From Rhodobacteraceae bacterium WFHF2C18 (lineage in GTDB: Bacteria > Pseudomonadota > Alphaproteobacteria > Rhodobacterales > Rhodobacteraceae), in the NCBI GenBank assembly GCA_002166865.1, contig NHTQ01000002.1, positions 124,001 through 188,000 on the forward strand: DNA of 64,000 nt, written 5' to 3'. Positions within the stretch are counted from its first letter, which is position 1, and every line of letters starts with the position of its first letter. Positions 33,671 through 43,287 of this stretch are shown one piece after another. The notes beneath the pieces were generated by a model. That model was given only the letters and a program-made list of their open reading frames with translations, ran no database searches and was not told the origin of the DNA. The position numbers were made by a program, and so were the translations under genes.

Positions 33671-34750
33671 TCACGCGGCGTGGCACATGGCCAGCGTCAC
33701 CGCCTCGTAGGGTCTCAGGACAGGATAGGCGGTCGTGGCGTGTTCAGGCAGGCGATTGCGATCGCAGGAGGACAGAACGCTCTGCGCGAGGTCCTCCGGC
33801 CGGCGCCGGAGCCGTCCGATATAAAGGCTTTCGACGGGACAGCCCGCGGCCATCACGGCCGCATGTTCGGGCAGCAGCACGTCGCGGTAGGTCACCAGGT
33901 CAGGTCCCTGAGCCTGAACCGCGGCGATCCCGTTTGCCAGGTGGCCGGCCGGAACAAGAACCGCCTCGCGCCCGAACAGGTATTCCACATCCGTTCCCGT
34001 CACCACGACGCGTTGCTGCGGGGAGATCACGATATCGCGCTCCAGCCCGAAATAGGGCGCGCGCAGACGAACGGGCCGGAAACTGCCGCAAGCGGGCACC
34101 GTGCGTTCAGCGGTGCGCAGCACCGGGACCCATTCCCCACGGTCGGTCAGAACGGTGTCCCCCCGCCGCAGCCGGGCGGCCGGCTTGGGCCCCTCGGTGG
34201 TGGTGACAGGGATGGGATCGGTGAGGCCGGGCAGCGGGCCGACCGGTTCGACCTCGGTGGAGACGGCGAAGAAGGTCACGTCGCCCGCGGTCTCGCGCTG
34301 GCGCGTGTCGGTCAGCGCGCCGTGCAGCGTGGCCAGGGGCAGGGGGTGCGGGTCCGCCACCGGCACGCGTGTCGTCTGTCCCTTGCCCGGACGCTCGACG
34401 GCGAGACATCCCCAGCGGCGCGGCGCGTCCCACGCATAGCTGAGGCGGACGACCTCTGTTCTGCCGTCCAGGGTAAGGGGCGCGGCGGCATGGGTCAGGG
34501 CGTCGCCCTGGCCTTCGATCACCGCGAAGCCCCCGCCGGGCAGCGACCGGAGCGCGAAACTGTCGTGCCAAGGGGCGCTGCCCCCGAAGGCCAGCAGTGT
34601 CTGGGGCCGCGCCTCGGGTGACAGCCGGGTTTCCAGCAGGATCGTTCCCCGCGCCAGAAGAGGGCCGGGGCACAGGCTCTGGCCGCTGCCGGCGAAGCCC
34701 TTTTCCGCGAAGCGCCCGTCGGCGGGCCCGGCGATGCCGATCCAGCCCAT
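33671..34750 (-). CDS. Hint-like domain protein lacking the catalytic Cys and His (Hint protein 3)
   Basis: A 359-residue protein whose first 165 residues resemble a lectin-like jelly roll (GTILLETRLSPEARPQ, LLAFGGSAPWHDSF) and whose 170-345 region aligns with the Hint domains of its neighbours (RLRRGDTVL, YFGLERDIVISPQQRVVV, VEYLFGREAVLV, ending PVLRPYEAVTLAM). By alignment the nucleophilic Cys position is Gly175 and the SPNH/SPLH histidine is Gln246, so the domain should not cleave. It starts two bases after the stop of Hint protein 2, so they form an operon. ATG 34750 is used; the longer reading overlaps the upstream gene. Confidence 0.75.
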   Translation of the reverse strand: MGWIGIAGPADGRFAEKGFAGSGQSLCPGPLLARGTILLETRLSPEARPQTLLAFGGSAPWHDSFALRSLPGGGFAVIEGQGDALTHAAAPLTLDGRTEVVRLSYAWDAPRRWGCLAVERPGKGQTTRVPVADPHPLPLATLHGALTDTRQRETAGDVTFFAVSTEVEPVGPLPGLTDPIPVTTTEGPKPAARLRRGDTVLTDRGEWVPVLRTAERTVPACGSFRPVRLRAPYFGLERDIVISPQQRVVVTGTDVEYLFGREAVLVPAGHLANGIAAVQAQGPDLVTYRDVLLPEHAAVMAAGCPVESLYIGRLRRRPEDLAQSVLSSCDRNRLPEHATTAYPVLRPYEAVTLAMCHAA

Positions 34751-34752
34751 GA

Positions 34753-36357
34753 TCAGGCGGCCCCGGCGCCGGCGGCCAGCAGCCGCGCCTCGTAGCTTTT
34801 CAAAGTAGGCCGCGCGGCAGCGCTGTACCCCTGTCCGGTACTCGGGTCCAACTCGGGGAAGAGCGTGCAAATCTCGGCGACGATGGGCCCTTCGAGGCTG
34901 CGGGCGGTCTGCGGACCAGGCAGGAAGCTTTCGGTTTCCAGCCCCTCGGAGAAGACGACCTGATGCCGGTCGAAGAGGAGGTGCACGTATTCCACCTGGC
35001 CGCCCTCGACCCGCCTGACGCTGTGATCATTCACCAGATCGCGGGCAGCCACCAGAACCTCGCGCTCGCCGAACAACAGCTCGGCCAGCCCGTCGCGGAC
35101 CAGAACCCTGTGAAGTGGTGACACCAGAAGCGTGCCGTGGTCGCCGAAGGCGCCCGCCTGAATCCGGATGGGCGCGAAGGCGCCGCGCGCGGCGACCCGG
35201 CGGCGCCCGATCCAGCGCAGGGGGCGGGCGCCCTCGTCCTTCGTGACCACCAGGTCGCCAGGGGCCAGTCGTTCCACGGGCACATCCCCCGAAGGCGTGC
35301 GGATCGCTGTGCCGGCGACGAAGCAAGGCACCGAGTCGACCGTGACGATACCGGTGTCGGCTTGTCCGGTGCTGCTGGCGACACCGTAGGTGAAGTTGAT
35401 TTCCTCGGTGTCGCCGTCGCCGGCCAAGGTGAAGGTGCCGTCTGCGTTGAGAGTGACCTGCTGGCCGGTGGTCAGCGTCACCGTGGCGCCGGCCGAAACC
35501 TCCTGGCCGTTCACGTGGGTGATGGTCAGGCTTCCGCCGGTGTCATTAGTGTCATTGGCCAGGACATCGATGGTCTTCGTGCCGTCGGGGTGAAGATTGG
35601 TGGTGTCGTCCTGGGCGACCAGGCCGGTCTGCACGCTGCCGCCGGCGATCAGAAGGTTGGAATCGTAGGAACTGTCGGCCACATCCGCGACACCGACCCG
35701 CATCGAGTTCAGCTCTCCTGCGTTCACCGGCATGGTGAGCGTCATGGTGACGGTGAACCCGTCCATTTCGGTATTGTACTGGTCGTCGGTATTGTCGATG
35801 AAAAGGTTCGCGTTGTTCCCGCTGTTCAGATTCCCCGGATCGGCGTCACCGTCGCCCACGGTCAGTTCTACCTGCTCGCCGTTCACCCAGACGCCGACGA
35901 AATCCTGGAATTCCGCATCCTGGAATTCGGGATATTCCTCCGACGCGAAGACGAACTGCATCGTCATGGTGTCACCGTCGGGGATGAACTCGACATCTAG
36001 GAAGGAGGCATCGTAGGTATTGGCGCCGGCGGCGGCGTTGAACAGCGGGTCACTGTCGGGCCCGGAGGTATTGGTGGAGGTTCCGCCGCTCTGGTTCGGA
36101 TCGTCGTTTGACCACCAGGCCCAGGGAGGCGATGGGGCGTTCGTGATGTCTTCCGCACGGCCCGTGGACAGGATCACGCCATTGTCCGACGGTGTGACCC
36201 CGGGGGCCACGGCGTTGCCGTCACTGTAGATTCCGGACGCTGCGTTGTCGCCGGTATAGGAGGCCGAGACGACGGTGACGCTGTCGTCGAAGATCGTGTC
36301 GGCCATCTGGGTGGCCGTCGCACCCGTATTGACGGGTAGTTCCTCGGCGGTCGCCAT
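34753..36357 (-). CDS. choice-of-anchor L / Hint domain protein 2
   Basis: A 534-residue paralogue of Hint protein 1 with the same order: choice-of-anchor L-like region at 15-245 (SASYTGDNAASGIYSDGNA, VILSTGRAEDITN, FASEEYPEFQDAEFQDFVGVWVNG), a repeat of 250-340, and a Hint domain at 345-500 with Cys345 (CFVAGTAI) and His416 (SPLHRVL). The conserved C-terminal LKSYEARLLAAG closes the protein. A Trp/Pro-rich insertion (PSPPWAWWSNDDPNQSGG) near 75-92 is absent from protein 1. ATG 36357 is preferred; a GTG at 36369 is an in-frame alternative. The gene for Hint protein 3 follows after two bases. Confidence 0.85.
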   Translation of the reverse strand: MATAEELPVNTGATATQMADTIFDDSVTVVSASYTGDNAASGIYSDGNAVAPGVTPSDNGVILSTGRAEDITNAPSPPWAWWSNDDPNQSGGTSTNTSGPDSDPLFNAAAGANTYDASFLDVEFIPDGDTMTMQFVFASEEYPEFQDAEFQDFVGVWVNGEQVELTVGDGDADPGNLNSGNNANLFIDNTDDQYNTEMDGFTVTMTLTMPVNAGELNSMRVGVADVADSSYDSNLLIAGGSVQTGLVAQDDTTNLHPDGTKTIDVLANDTNDTGGSLTITHVNGQEVSAGATVTLTTGQQVTLNADGTFTLAGDGDTEEINFTYGVASSTGQADTGIVTVDSVPCFVAGTAIRTPSGDVPVERLAPGDLVVTKDEGARPLRWIGRRRVAARGAFAPIRIQAGAFGDHGTLLVSPLHRVLVRDGLAELLFGEREVLVAARDLVNDHSVRRVEGGQVEYVHLLFDRHQVVFSEGLETESFLPGPQTARSLEGPIVAEICTLFPELDPSTGQGYSAAARPTLKSYEARLLAAGAGAA

Positions 36358-36634
36358 GTCGTGTCCCACTCCACCGTGGAGACAGCGCGATACACAGCGC
36401 GCGACGGCGAGAACCGCCGGTTACGGTCCGGACCTGTGACTGTCCGCTCGATGCGGGCCTTTATGGCCTCTGTGTTTGTCGCCCTGCCTCGGGGTTTTCG
36501 TTCTGTTATCCCAATCGGATACCAGATTTCGCGCAGGGTGTATAGATCTTCCGCGCCGCCCCGAGAGGCCGCGATTGCGCCGACCGGAAAACCGCGCTAG
36601 TCGAAACCGAAGCCATAGCCGTCTGCGAGGCCCC

Positions 36635-37789
36635 ATGACCCAGACCCCCGTCGATCCCGTGGCGCTGACCGCCGATCTCGTGCGCTGCCCCTCGGTCACG
36701 CCCGAAGAGGGCGGCGCGCACGACCTGCTGGAAGGTCTGCTGGGCGAGGCGGGTTTCGAATGCCATCGCGTGAACCGTGGCGCGGTGTCCAACCTGCACG
36801 CCCGCTGGGGCGCGAAGGGAGCGGCGCGCACCTTCGGTTTCAACGGGCATACGGATGTCGTGCCCGTCGGTGACGCCGCCGCCTGGAGCGTCCCGCCCTT
36901 CTCCGCGCAGATCAGGGACGGTTATCTCTGGGGGCGCGGTGCCACCGACATGAAGTCGGGCGTGGCCGCCTTCGTCGCGGCGGCGATTGATTTCGTCGCG
37001 CACAGTCCGCCGCCGGAGGGCGCGGTCGTCCTTGCCATCACCGGGGACGAAGAGGGCGATGCCGTGGACGGCACCGCCGCCTTGCTGGACTGGATGGCGG
37101 AGGCGGGCGAGGCGATGGACGCCTGCCTGGTCGGGGAACCCACCTGCCCCGACAGGTTGGGCGAGATGATAAAGATCGGGCGGCGCGGGTCGCTGACCGC
37201 CTGGATCACTATCACCGGAGAACAGGGGCATTCGGCCTATCCTCACCGGGCGCGGAACCCCCTGCCGGCAATGGCCCGGCTGATCGACCGGTTGTCGGCC
37301 ACCGTCCTCGACGAGGGGACGGAGCATTTCGACCCCTCGACCCTGGCGCCCGTCACGATCGACACGGGCAACCCGGCCAACAACGTCATCCCCGCCGAAT
37401 GCCGCGCCTGCGTCAATATCCGCTTCAATAACCTGCACAGCGGCGAAAGCCTGAACACTTGGCTGCGCAAGGAAGCGGAAACCGTGGCCGGGGAGTTCGG
37501 CGTCGCCGCAGAGCTGGAAGTCAAGGTCTCCGGCGAGAGTTTCCTGACGCCGCCCGGCCCGCTGTCCCGTCTGGTCTCGCACGCGGTGGAGGCCGAGACG
37601 GGCCTGAGCCCGGTGCTGTCCACCACCGGCGGCACTTCGGACGCGCGATTCGTCAAGGATCACTGCCCCGTGGTGGAATTCGGCCTTGTGGGCAAGACCA
37701 TGCATCAGGTGGACGAACGTGTGGCGGTGGACCAGATCGGCCGGCTCAAGGCGATCTACGCGCGCATCCTGCAGGACTATTTCGCATGA
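36635..37789 (+). CDS. dapE: succinyl-diaminopimelate desuccinylase
   Basis: A 384-residue M20 metallopeptidase-fold enzyme. Metal-binding motifs are [11 protein letters not shown] near 69-79, [14 protein letters not shown] near 99-112, and [13 protein letters not shown] near 132-144; [19 protein letters not shown] and [10 protein letters not shown] follow. It removes succinate from N-succinyl-L,L-diaminopimelate in lysine and peptidoglycan synthesis, after DapD and the aminotransferase. Its stop overlaps the GNAT start (ATGA), heading a three-gene operon. The 265-base gap upstream, divergent from Hint protein 2, holds no clear gene. Confidence 0.95.
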   Translation: MTQTPVDPVALTADLVRCPSVTPEEGGAHDLLEGLLGEAGFECHRVNRGAVSNLHARWGAKGAARTFGFNGHTDVVPVGDAAAWSVPPFSAQIRDGYLWGRGATDMKSGVAAFVAAAIDFVAHSPPPEGAVVLAITGDEEGDAVDGTAALLDWMAEAGEAMDACLVGEPTCPDRLGEMIKIGRRGSLTAWITITGEQGHSAYPHRARNPLPAMARLIDRLSATVLDEGTEHFDPSTLAPVTIDTGNPANNVIPAECRACVNIRFNNLHSGESLNTWLRKEAETVAGEFGVAAELEVKVSGESFLTPPGPLSRLVSHAVEAETGLSPVLSTTGGTSDARFVKDHCPVVEFGLVGKTMHQVDERVAVDQIGRLKAIYARILQDYFA

Positions 37790-38208
37790 GCGTGACCATC
37801 GGCCCCACCGAGGATGTCGCCACCTGTCAGCGCCTGCGCCACCGAGTCTTCGTCGAGGAACAGGGCGTCGCCCAGGGCGAGGAACGCGATGGCCGCGACG
37901 CGGAGGGCCATCACATCCTGGCGCTGCAAGACGGCCAGCCGGTCGGCTGCGCGCGGATCCTCGTCACCGGGGAAACGGGCAAGATCGGTCGCGTCTGTGT
38001 CCTTGCTGAGATGCGCGGGCAGGGGCTGGGCGCCGCCGTCATCCGCGCCTGCCTGGATCACTTGCGCGGGCTGCCCGGCGTGACACGCGCCGTTCTGGGC
38101 TCGCAGACCCACGCCATCGGATTCTACGAGAAACTGGGGTTCCGACCTTTCGGGCCCGAGTACCTCGACGCGGGGATCCCGCATCGCGACATGGAGCGCG
38201 CGCTGTGA
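37786..38208 (+). CDS. ElaA-like GNAT acetyltransferase
   Basis: A 140-residue GNAT protein beginning [22 protein letters not shown]. The acetyl-CoA motif is [23 protein letters not shown] at about 68-90, followed by [19 protein letters not shown]. This matches the ElaA-like or general GNAT group; the acceptor is unknown. It is translationally coupled to dapE upstream and to the glycosyltransferase-like gene downstream, each by four-base overlaps (ATGA and GTGA), and thus belongs to the dapE operon. Confidence 0.85.
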   Translation: MSVTIGPTEDVATCQRLRHRVFVEEQGVAQGEERDGRDAEGHHILALQDGQPVGCARILVTGETGKIGRVCVLAEMRGQGLGAAVIRACLDHLRGLPGVTRAVLGSQTHAIGFYEKLGFRPFGPEYLDAGIPHRDMERAL

Positions 38209-38795
38209 CACGCCGCCGCCTGGTGGTCATGGTCAAGGAGCCGCGCCCCGGCCGCGTCAAGACACGGCTGGGCCATGACATCGGCCAGGTTCCGGCTGCA
38301 TGGTGGTTTCGTCACCAGGTCGGGCGGCTCTTGGCACGGCTCGAGGACCCGCGCTGGCAACTGGTGCTGGCAGTGAGCCCGGATCACGCCGGTCTGCAGA
38401 GCCGGGTCTGGCCCACGCACCTGCCGCGCATCCCGCAGGGACCGGGCGACCTGGGTGCCCGCATGGGGCGCATCCTGCGCGGCATGCCCGCCGGCCCAGT
38501 GTGCATCGTGGGCGGCGATATCCCGGGGCTCCGGAACGTGCATGTTGCCCGGGCCTTTGCCGCCCTTGGCCCCAACGAGGCGGTGTTCGGTCCGGCCGAG
38601 GACGGGGGGTTCTGGCTGGTCGGCCTGAAGCGTGTCCGCGCGGTGCCGGCGGACCTGTTCGCCGGCGTGCGCTGGTCCACCCCGCACGCGCTGGCCGACA
38701 GCCGCGCCAGCCTGAAGGGGCTGCGCACCGGGTTCGTGGACCGATTGCGCGACGTGGACAGCGCCGTCGATCTGGCCGCGCTGCGCCGCGGCTGA
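38205..38795 (+). CDS. TIGR04282 / DUF2064 family glycosyltransferase-like protein
   Basis: A 196-residue protein beginning at GTG 38205 with RLVVMVKEPRPGRVKTRLGHDIG, the nucleotide-sugar-type N-terminus of TIGR04282 (DUF2064) proteins, related to GT-A glycosyltransferases and guanylyltransferases. VCIVGGDIPGL near 100-110 and FGPAEDGGFWLVGLKR near 127-142 are the other signatures. The donor and acceptor are unknown. It overlaps the GNAT gene stop by four bases and is the last gene of the dapE operon. Confidence 0.85.
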   Translation: MTRRRLVVMVKEPRPGRVKTRLGHDIGQVPAAWWFRHQVGRLLARLEDPRWQLVLAVSPDHAGLQSRVWPTHLPRIPQGPGDLGARMGRILRGMPAGPVCIVGGDIPGLRNVHVARAFAALGPNEAVFGPAEDGGFWLVGLKRVRAVPADLFAGVRWSTPHALADSRASLKGLRTGFVDRLRDVDSAVDLAALRRG

Positions 38796-38867
38796 GCGGC
38801 GGAACGCCGTGGCCTGCCGCGCGTTTTCGCGGATGACGCTATCTGCCAACCATGCTAGGCCCGCAAC

Positions 38868-41156
38868 ATGAGCAAGCTGCCCTCCAAGGACGAGATCCTG
38901 CAGTGGATTTCCGACAACCCGACCCTGACCTCGAAACGCGACATCGCCAAGGCCTTCGGGATCAAGGGCGCGGACCGGATCGACCTCAAGCGCCTGCTCA
39001 AGGAGCTTGAGGAAGAGGGCCACCTTGAGAAGCGCAAGAAGACCTACCGCGATCCCGATCGCCTGCCGCCGGTGACCGTGCTGCAGATGACCGGCCTGAC
39101 CGACGATGGTGAACTGACGGCCAAGCCCTTGGAATGGCACGGCGAAGGCCCCGAGCCCGTGGTGCTGCTGATCCCGCGGGCCTCGGATCCGGCGCTTGGC
39201 GCGGGCGACCGCGTTCTCGCCCGCCTGCAGGAAGTCAAGGGCGAGGACCACCATTACGAGGCCCGTCTGATCCGGCGCATCGGGACGAATCCGCGGAAAG
39301 TCCTCGGAGTCTTCCGCAAGCGGGCCGAGGGCGGCCGCGTGGTGCCGATCGACAAGGGCGACGGGAAGGAATGGCACGTGCCCTCCGATGCCACCGGCGG
39401 CGCGCAGGACGGCGAACTGGTGGAAGCCGAGCAAAGCGGGCCGAAGGGCCGCATGGGCCTGCCGCGGGCGCGAGTGGTCGAGCGGCTCGGAGATCCCTCC
39501 GAGCCCAAGGCGGTCTCGCTCATCGCCATTCACCAGCACGGCATCCCGCACGAGTTTCCCGACGAGGTGATCGCCGAGGCAGACAAGATGAAGCCCGGCG
39601 GCCTCAAGGGGCGGGAGGATCTGCGCGATCTACCGCTTGTCACCATCGACCCGCCCGATGCGCGCGATCACGACGACGCCGTCTGGGCCCACCCCGACGA
39701 CGACCCCAAGAATGCGGGCGGGCATGTCATCTGGGTGGCCATCGCGGATGTCGCCCATTACGTCACGCCCGGTTCGGCGCTGGACGCAGAGGCGCGCAAG
39801 CGTGGCAATTCGAGTTATTTCCCCGACCGCGTGGTGCCGATGCTGCCCGACCGTCTGTCGGGCGACCTGTGCTCGCTGCACGCTGGCGTGCCGCGAGCCT
39901 GTATCGCGGTGCGGATGCAGATCGACGCGCAAGGCGAGAAGGTGGGCCACCGGTTCGTGCGCGGGCTGATGCGCTCGGCCGCCTCGCTGACCTACCGGCA
40001 GGTGCAACAGGCCGCCGACGGCGATCCCGACCAGGCGGCCAAGCCGCTCATGGAGGAGGTTATCCAGCCGCTCTACGCGGCCTACGCCGCGCTGGAGGCC
40101 GCCCGCCGTCGGCGTCAGCCGCTGGACCTGGACCTGCCCGAGCGCAAGGTGGAACTCAGCGACGCCGGCAAGGTCGTGGCGATCAACTTCGCCGATCGCC
40201 TGGACGCGCACCGCCTGATCGAGGAATTCATGGTTCTGGCCAACGTGGCCGCGGCCGAAAGCCTGGTCGAGCGCCGCTCCCCGCTGCTTTTCCGCGTCCA
40301 CGAGGAGCCCGCGCCGGAAAAGATCGAGAGCCTGCGCGAGGTGGCCGATGCCGCCGGGCTGAACCTTGCCAAGGGGCAGGCGCTGAAGACCGAGCATCTC
40401 AACAGACTTCTCGCCGCGGCCGAGGGGACGGATCATGCCGAGGTCATCAACATGTCGACCCTGCGGGCCATGACGCAGGCCTATTACGCCCCCAGCAACT
40501 ACGGCCACTTCGGCCTGGCGCTGCAGGCCTATGCGCATTTCACCTCGCCCATCCGCCGTTATGCCGACCTTGTCGTGCACCGCGCGCTCATCTCGGCGCA
40601 TGGATGGGGCGATGACGGCCTCAGCCATCGAGAGGTGGAGGAGCTGGAGGCCACGGCGGCGCATATCTCCGAAACGGAACGCCGTTCGATGACGGCCGAG
40701 CGCGATACCGAGGACCGCTACCTCGCCGCCTATCTGTCCGAGAGGGTGGGCGAAGAGTTCACCGGCCGCGTCAGCGGGGTGGCGCGCTTCGGCGCCTTCG
40801 TGCGGCTGGACGAGACGGGGGCCGACGGGCTCATCCCGGTGCGCAGCCTCGGGCGGGAGTTCTTCCATTTCGACCGGGAGTCGGCCACGCTCGTGGGCGC
40901 GGACACGGGATTGACCATCGAGGTGGGCCAGCGTGTCACCGTGCGCCTGTCCGAGGCGGCACCGGTGACCGGCGGGCTGGCGCTGGAACTGGTCAGCATC
41001 GAGGGCGAGGATCTGCCCAGGGGTCCGGCCCGCGGGCGTGGCAAGCCCGCCCGGCACAAGCCCTCGGGCCGCGGCCAGGCGCCCAAGCGCAAGCAGGCCA
41101 AGGCCAAGCACAAGGCCGACAAGGACAAGCGGAAGGTGCGGCGCAGCCGGCGCTGA
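38868..41156 (+). CDS. rnr: ribonuclease R
   Basis: A 762-residue 3'-5' exoribonuclease. The order is an N-terminal winged helix (LPSKDEILQWISDNP, TSKRDIAKAFGIKG), cold-shock-like RNA binding region, the RNB catalytic domain with DPPDARDHDDAVW near 260 supplying metal-binding Asp residues, a YYAPSNYGHFGLALQAYAHF active-site segment near 540, an S1 domain near 625-705, and a Lys/Arg-rich tail of about 45 residues. RNase R degrades structured RNA and takes part in RNA quality control and rRNA decay. Length and order are normal. Confidence 0.96.
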   Translation: MSKLPSKDEILQWISDNPTLTSKRDIAKAFGIKGADRIDLKRLLKELEEEGHLEKRKKTYRDPDRLPPVTVLQMTGLTDDGELTAKPLEWHGEGPEPVVLLIPRASDPALGAGDRVLARLQEVKGEDHHYEARLIRRIGTNPRKVLGVFRKRAEGGRVVPIDKGDGKEWHVPSDATGGAQDGELVEAEQSGPKGRMGLPRARVVERLGDPSEPKAVSLIAIHQHGIPHEFPDEVIAEADKMKPGGLKGREDLRDLPLVTIDPPDARDHDDAVWAHPDDDPKNAGGHVIWVAIADVAHYVTPGSALDAEARKRGNSSYFPDRVVPMLPDRLSGDLCSLHAGVPRACIAVRMQIDAQGEKVGHRFVRGLMRSAASLTYRQVQQAADGDPDQAAKPLMEEVIQPLYAAYAALEAARRRRQPLDLDLPERKVELSDAGKVVAINFADRLDAHRLIEEFMVLANVAAAESLVERRSPLLFRVHEEPAPEKIESLREVADAAGLNLAKGQALKTEHLNRLLAAAEGTDHAEVINMSTLRAMTQAYYAPSNYGHFGLALQAYAHFTSPIRRYADLVVHRALISAHGWGDDGLSHREVEELEATAAHISETERRSMTAERDTEDRYLAAYLSERVGEEFTGRVSGVARFGAFVRLDETGADGLIPVRSLGREFFHFDRESATLVGADTGLTIEVGQRVTVRLSEAAPVTGGLALELVSIEGEDLPRGPARGRGKPARHKPSGRGQAPKRKQAKAKHKADKDKRKVRRSRR

Positions 41157-41262
41157 CCGAGGCGGCATCGGCAAGTCCTCGCGACGGTGATTATCCCCGC
41201 TTCCGATTCGGCAGGGTTCGGGCTACCCTGTCGTGCAAAGCGATAAAAAAGGGCAGTTCGCA

Positions 41263-42609
41263 ATGCGTATCGGTGGATTGATGATCGCCGCGGCCGGCAT
41301 CCTGGCCGGCGCCGTCGCCATGGCCGCGCCAGTGGAAACTTCGCTGCGCCCCGAGGCGCGGCCCGGCTCGGGGGTTTCAAGGGCGGCCACGGTGGTGATC
41401 GACGTGCCGGTGCGCAGCCTGCGGCCTGTGGCGCGCCCCGCGGATCTGGCGCCGGAGCGGGCGGTTGCGCGCGTCTCCACCGCGAACCGGGCGTTTCAAC
41501 GCTGGATCAATGACTTCCGCCGCCGGGCGCTGGGGCAGGGGATCGACGCGCGGGTCTTTGACCGGGCCTTTCGCGGAATCCGCTACAACACCAGCGTGAT
41601 CCAGAGGGACCGCAACCAGACCGAGTTCACCAAGCAGATCTGGGATTACCTGGACAGCGCGGCCAGCCCTACGAGGGTGCGCGACGGCAAGCGCGTGCTG
41701 CGCCGCTATGAGCGGGTGCTGGACCGGATCGAGCGCACCTACGACGTGGACAAGGAGATCGTGGCAGCCATCTGGGGCCTGGAAAGCCGATACGGCGAGC
41801 GCCGCGGCGAACTGCCGGTGATCGAGTCGATGGCCACGCTGGCCTTCGACGGTCGGCGGGGAAGTTTCTTTGAAAAACAGCTTGTTGCGGCGCTTAAGAT
41901 CCTGCAATCGGGCGATGTGGCCCCACGCGACATGAAGGGATCCTGGGCCGGGGCCATGGGCCATACACAGTTCATTCCCACCTCTTACCTGGCCTATGCA
42001 GTTGATTTTACCGGCGATGGCAAGCGCGACATCTGGTCGGAGGATCCGCGCGATGCGCTGGCCTCGACGGCGGCCTATCTGCGGCGGTTCGGCTGGACGA
42101 AGGGGCAGCCCTGGGGCGTGGAGGTGACATTGCCGCGGGGCTTCAACCCGGCGCAGGCCTCGCGCAACAACAAGAAGATGCCATCGCAATGGGCGGCACA
42201 AGGTGTTGTGGGTGTCGATGGCAAGCCGGTGCCGAACCACGGGCGCGCCGCGATCCTGCTGCCGGCCGGCCCGCGCGGGGCGGCCTTCATGATATTCGAC
42301 AATTTCTCGGTGCTGGAACGCTACAACAACGCCGATGCCTACGTGATCGGGGTGGGCCATCTGGCTGACCGGATCGGGGGCGGGCCACCCATCCAGGCCG
42401 AGTGGCCGCGAGGCTACAAGCCATTGACTTTCAACCAAAGAAAGGAAATGCAGCGGCGCCTGCGGCGCAAGGGCTTCGCGCTGGAGAAGATCGACGGGAT
42501 CATCGGGCCGAACACCGTGGCGGCGATCCGGGGCTTTCAGCGCAGCATCGGCGCAGAGGCCAACGGCCATCCCAGCCAGACGGTGCTGCGCCAGCTCAGG
42601 CAGCACTGA
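41263..42609 (+). CDS. MltB-like lytic murein transglycosylase with peptidoglycan-binding domain
   Basis: A 448-residue exported protein: signal peptide to about residue 22 (VAMAAP), a low-complexity segment to about 75, the MltB-type catalytic domain at 80-345 with the catalytic Glu in IWGLESRYGE, the GSWAGAMGHTQFIPTSY segment and MIFDNFSVLERYNNADAYVIGVGHL, and a C-terminal PG_binding_1 domain near 375-445 (RRLRRKGF, DGIIGPNTVAAIRGFQ). It cleaves peptidoglycan to 1,6-anhydromuropeptides in the periplasm. ATG 41263 is chosen because an AAGGGCAG site precedes it; GTG 41233 is an alternative that adds a charged N-terminus. Confidence 0.9.
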   Translation: MRIGGLMIAAAGILAGAVAMAAPVETSLRPEARPGSGVSRAATVVIDVPVRSLRPVARPADLAPERAVARVSTANRAFQRWINDFRRRALGQGIDARVFDRAFRGIRYNTSVIQRDRNQTEFTKQIWDYLDSAASPTRVRDGKRVLRRYERVLDRIERTYDVDKEIVAAIWGLESRYGERRGELPVIESMATLAFDGRRGSFFEKQLVAALKILQSGDVAPRDMKGSWAGAMGHTQFIPTSYLAYAVDFTGDGKRDIWSEDPRDALASTAAYLRRFGWTKGQPWGVEVTLPRGFNPAQASRNNKKMPSQWAAQGVVGVDGKPVPNHGRAAILLPAGPRGAAFMIFDNFSVLERYNNADAYVIGVGHLADRIGGGPPIQAEWPRGYKPLTFNQRKEMQRRLRRKGFALEKIDGIIGPNTVAAIRGFQRSIGAEANGHPSQTVLRQLRQH

Positions 42610-42687
42610 TCGGGCGCGCCCCGACCCGTACGGACCGTCCGGCCCGTACGGCCGTGACGGACGGGGCGCACCACGCGCGGGGCTGGC

Positions 42688-43287
42688 TCACGCCCAGGGG
42701 TTCCGCGCGGCCCGGTCGGCCGAAAGCGAATCCTGCCGGCGTTCCACCAGCTCCTCGATGGCGTCGGCCACGTGAACCTGTTGAATGTGGGTATCGCCGC
42801 GCGCCACGCGCAGCCGGTGCGCGGCCAGCAACACCTCGGCATGCGTGCAGCCCGCGGGCGGATCGAAGCGGTAGGATGCCAGTTCGATGAGCAGGCCGAG
42901 GGGATCGCGGAAATAGATCGAGTCCATGAAGCCGCGATCCTTCGGCCCGGAATGGGGGATCCCCCGCGCCTCGAGCCGTTGGGGCACCTGCGCGAAGGTC
43001 GCGCGGCTGACGGCGAAGGCGATGTGATGCACCGCGCCCGCCCCCGCGGGCGTGGGGCCGCGGTCGGGCCTGCGGGATTCGTTGGTGAAGACGGTCATCA
43101 GCCGGCCGTCGCCGGGATCGAAATAGAGGTGGCCCTCGTCGGGGTCGTCGAGGTTGGGCTGGTCGAAGATGAAGGGCATGCCCAGCACCCCTTCCCAGAA
43201 GTCGATCGAGGTCTGCCGGTCGGCCCCCATGAGCGTGATGTGATGGACCCCCTGCACCTGGATCTTGCGAAGTCCTGTCTCGGTCAT
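42688..43287 (-). CDS. VOC/glyoxalase-dioxygenase superfamily protein
   Basis: A 199-residue protein with a vicinal-oxygen-chelate fold. Two beta-alpha-beta-beta-beta modules can be seen: GVHHITLMGADRQTSIDFWEGVLGM with a metal-binding His at the start, and GAVHHIAFAVSRATFAQVPQRLEARG; the later DSIYFRDPLGLLIELAS holds the usual Glu ligand. It resembles ring-cleaving dioxygenases and glyoxalase-like enzymes, but the substrate is unknown. ATG 43287 follows GCAGGAGGACCGC. The histidine kinase gene lies upstream on the same strand beyond a 223-base gap that holds nothing I can support. Confidence 0.8.
   Translation of the reverse strand: MTETGLRKIQVQGVHHITLMGADRQTSIDFWEGVLGMPFIFDQPNLDDPDEGHLYFDPGDGRLMTVFTNESRRPDRGPTPAGAGAVHHIAFAVSRATFAQVPQRLEARGIPHSGPKDRGFMDSIYFRDPLGLLIELASYRFDPPAGCTHAEVLLAAHRLRVARGDTHIQQVHVADAIEELVERRQDSLSADRAARNPWA

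Noticed and set aside
36361-36600. 79-codon plus-strand frame before dapE
   Set aside because: No ribosome site, Arg/Ser/Pro-rich content, and it overlaps the start of Hint protein 2.
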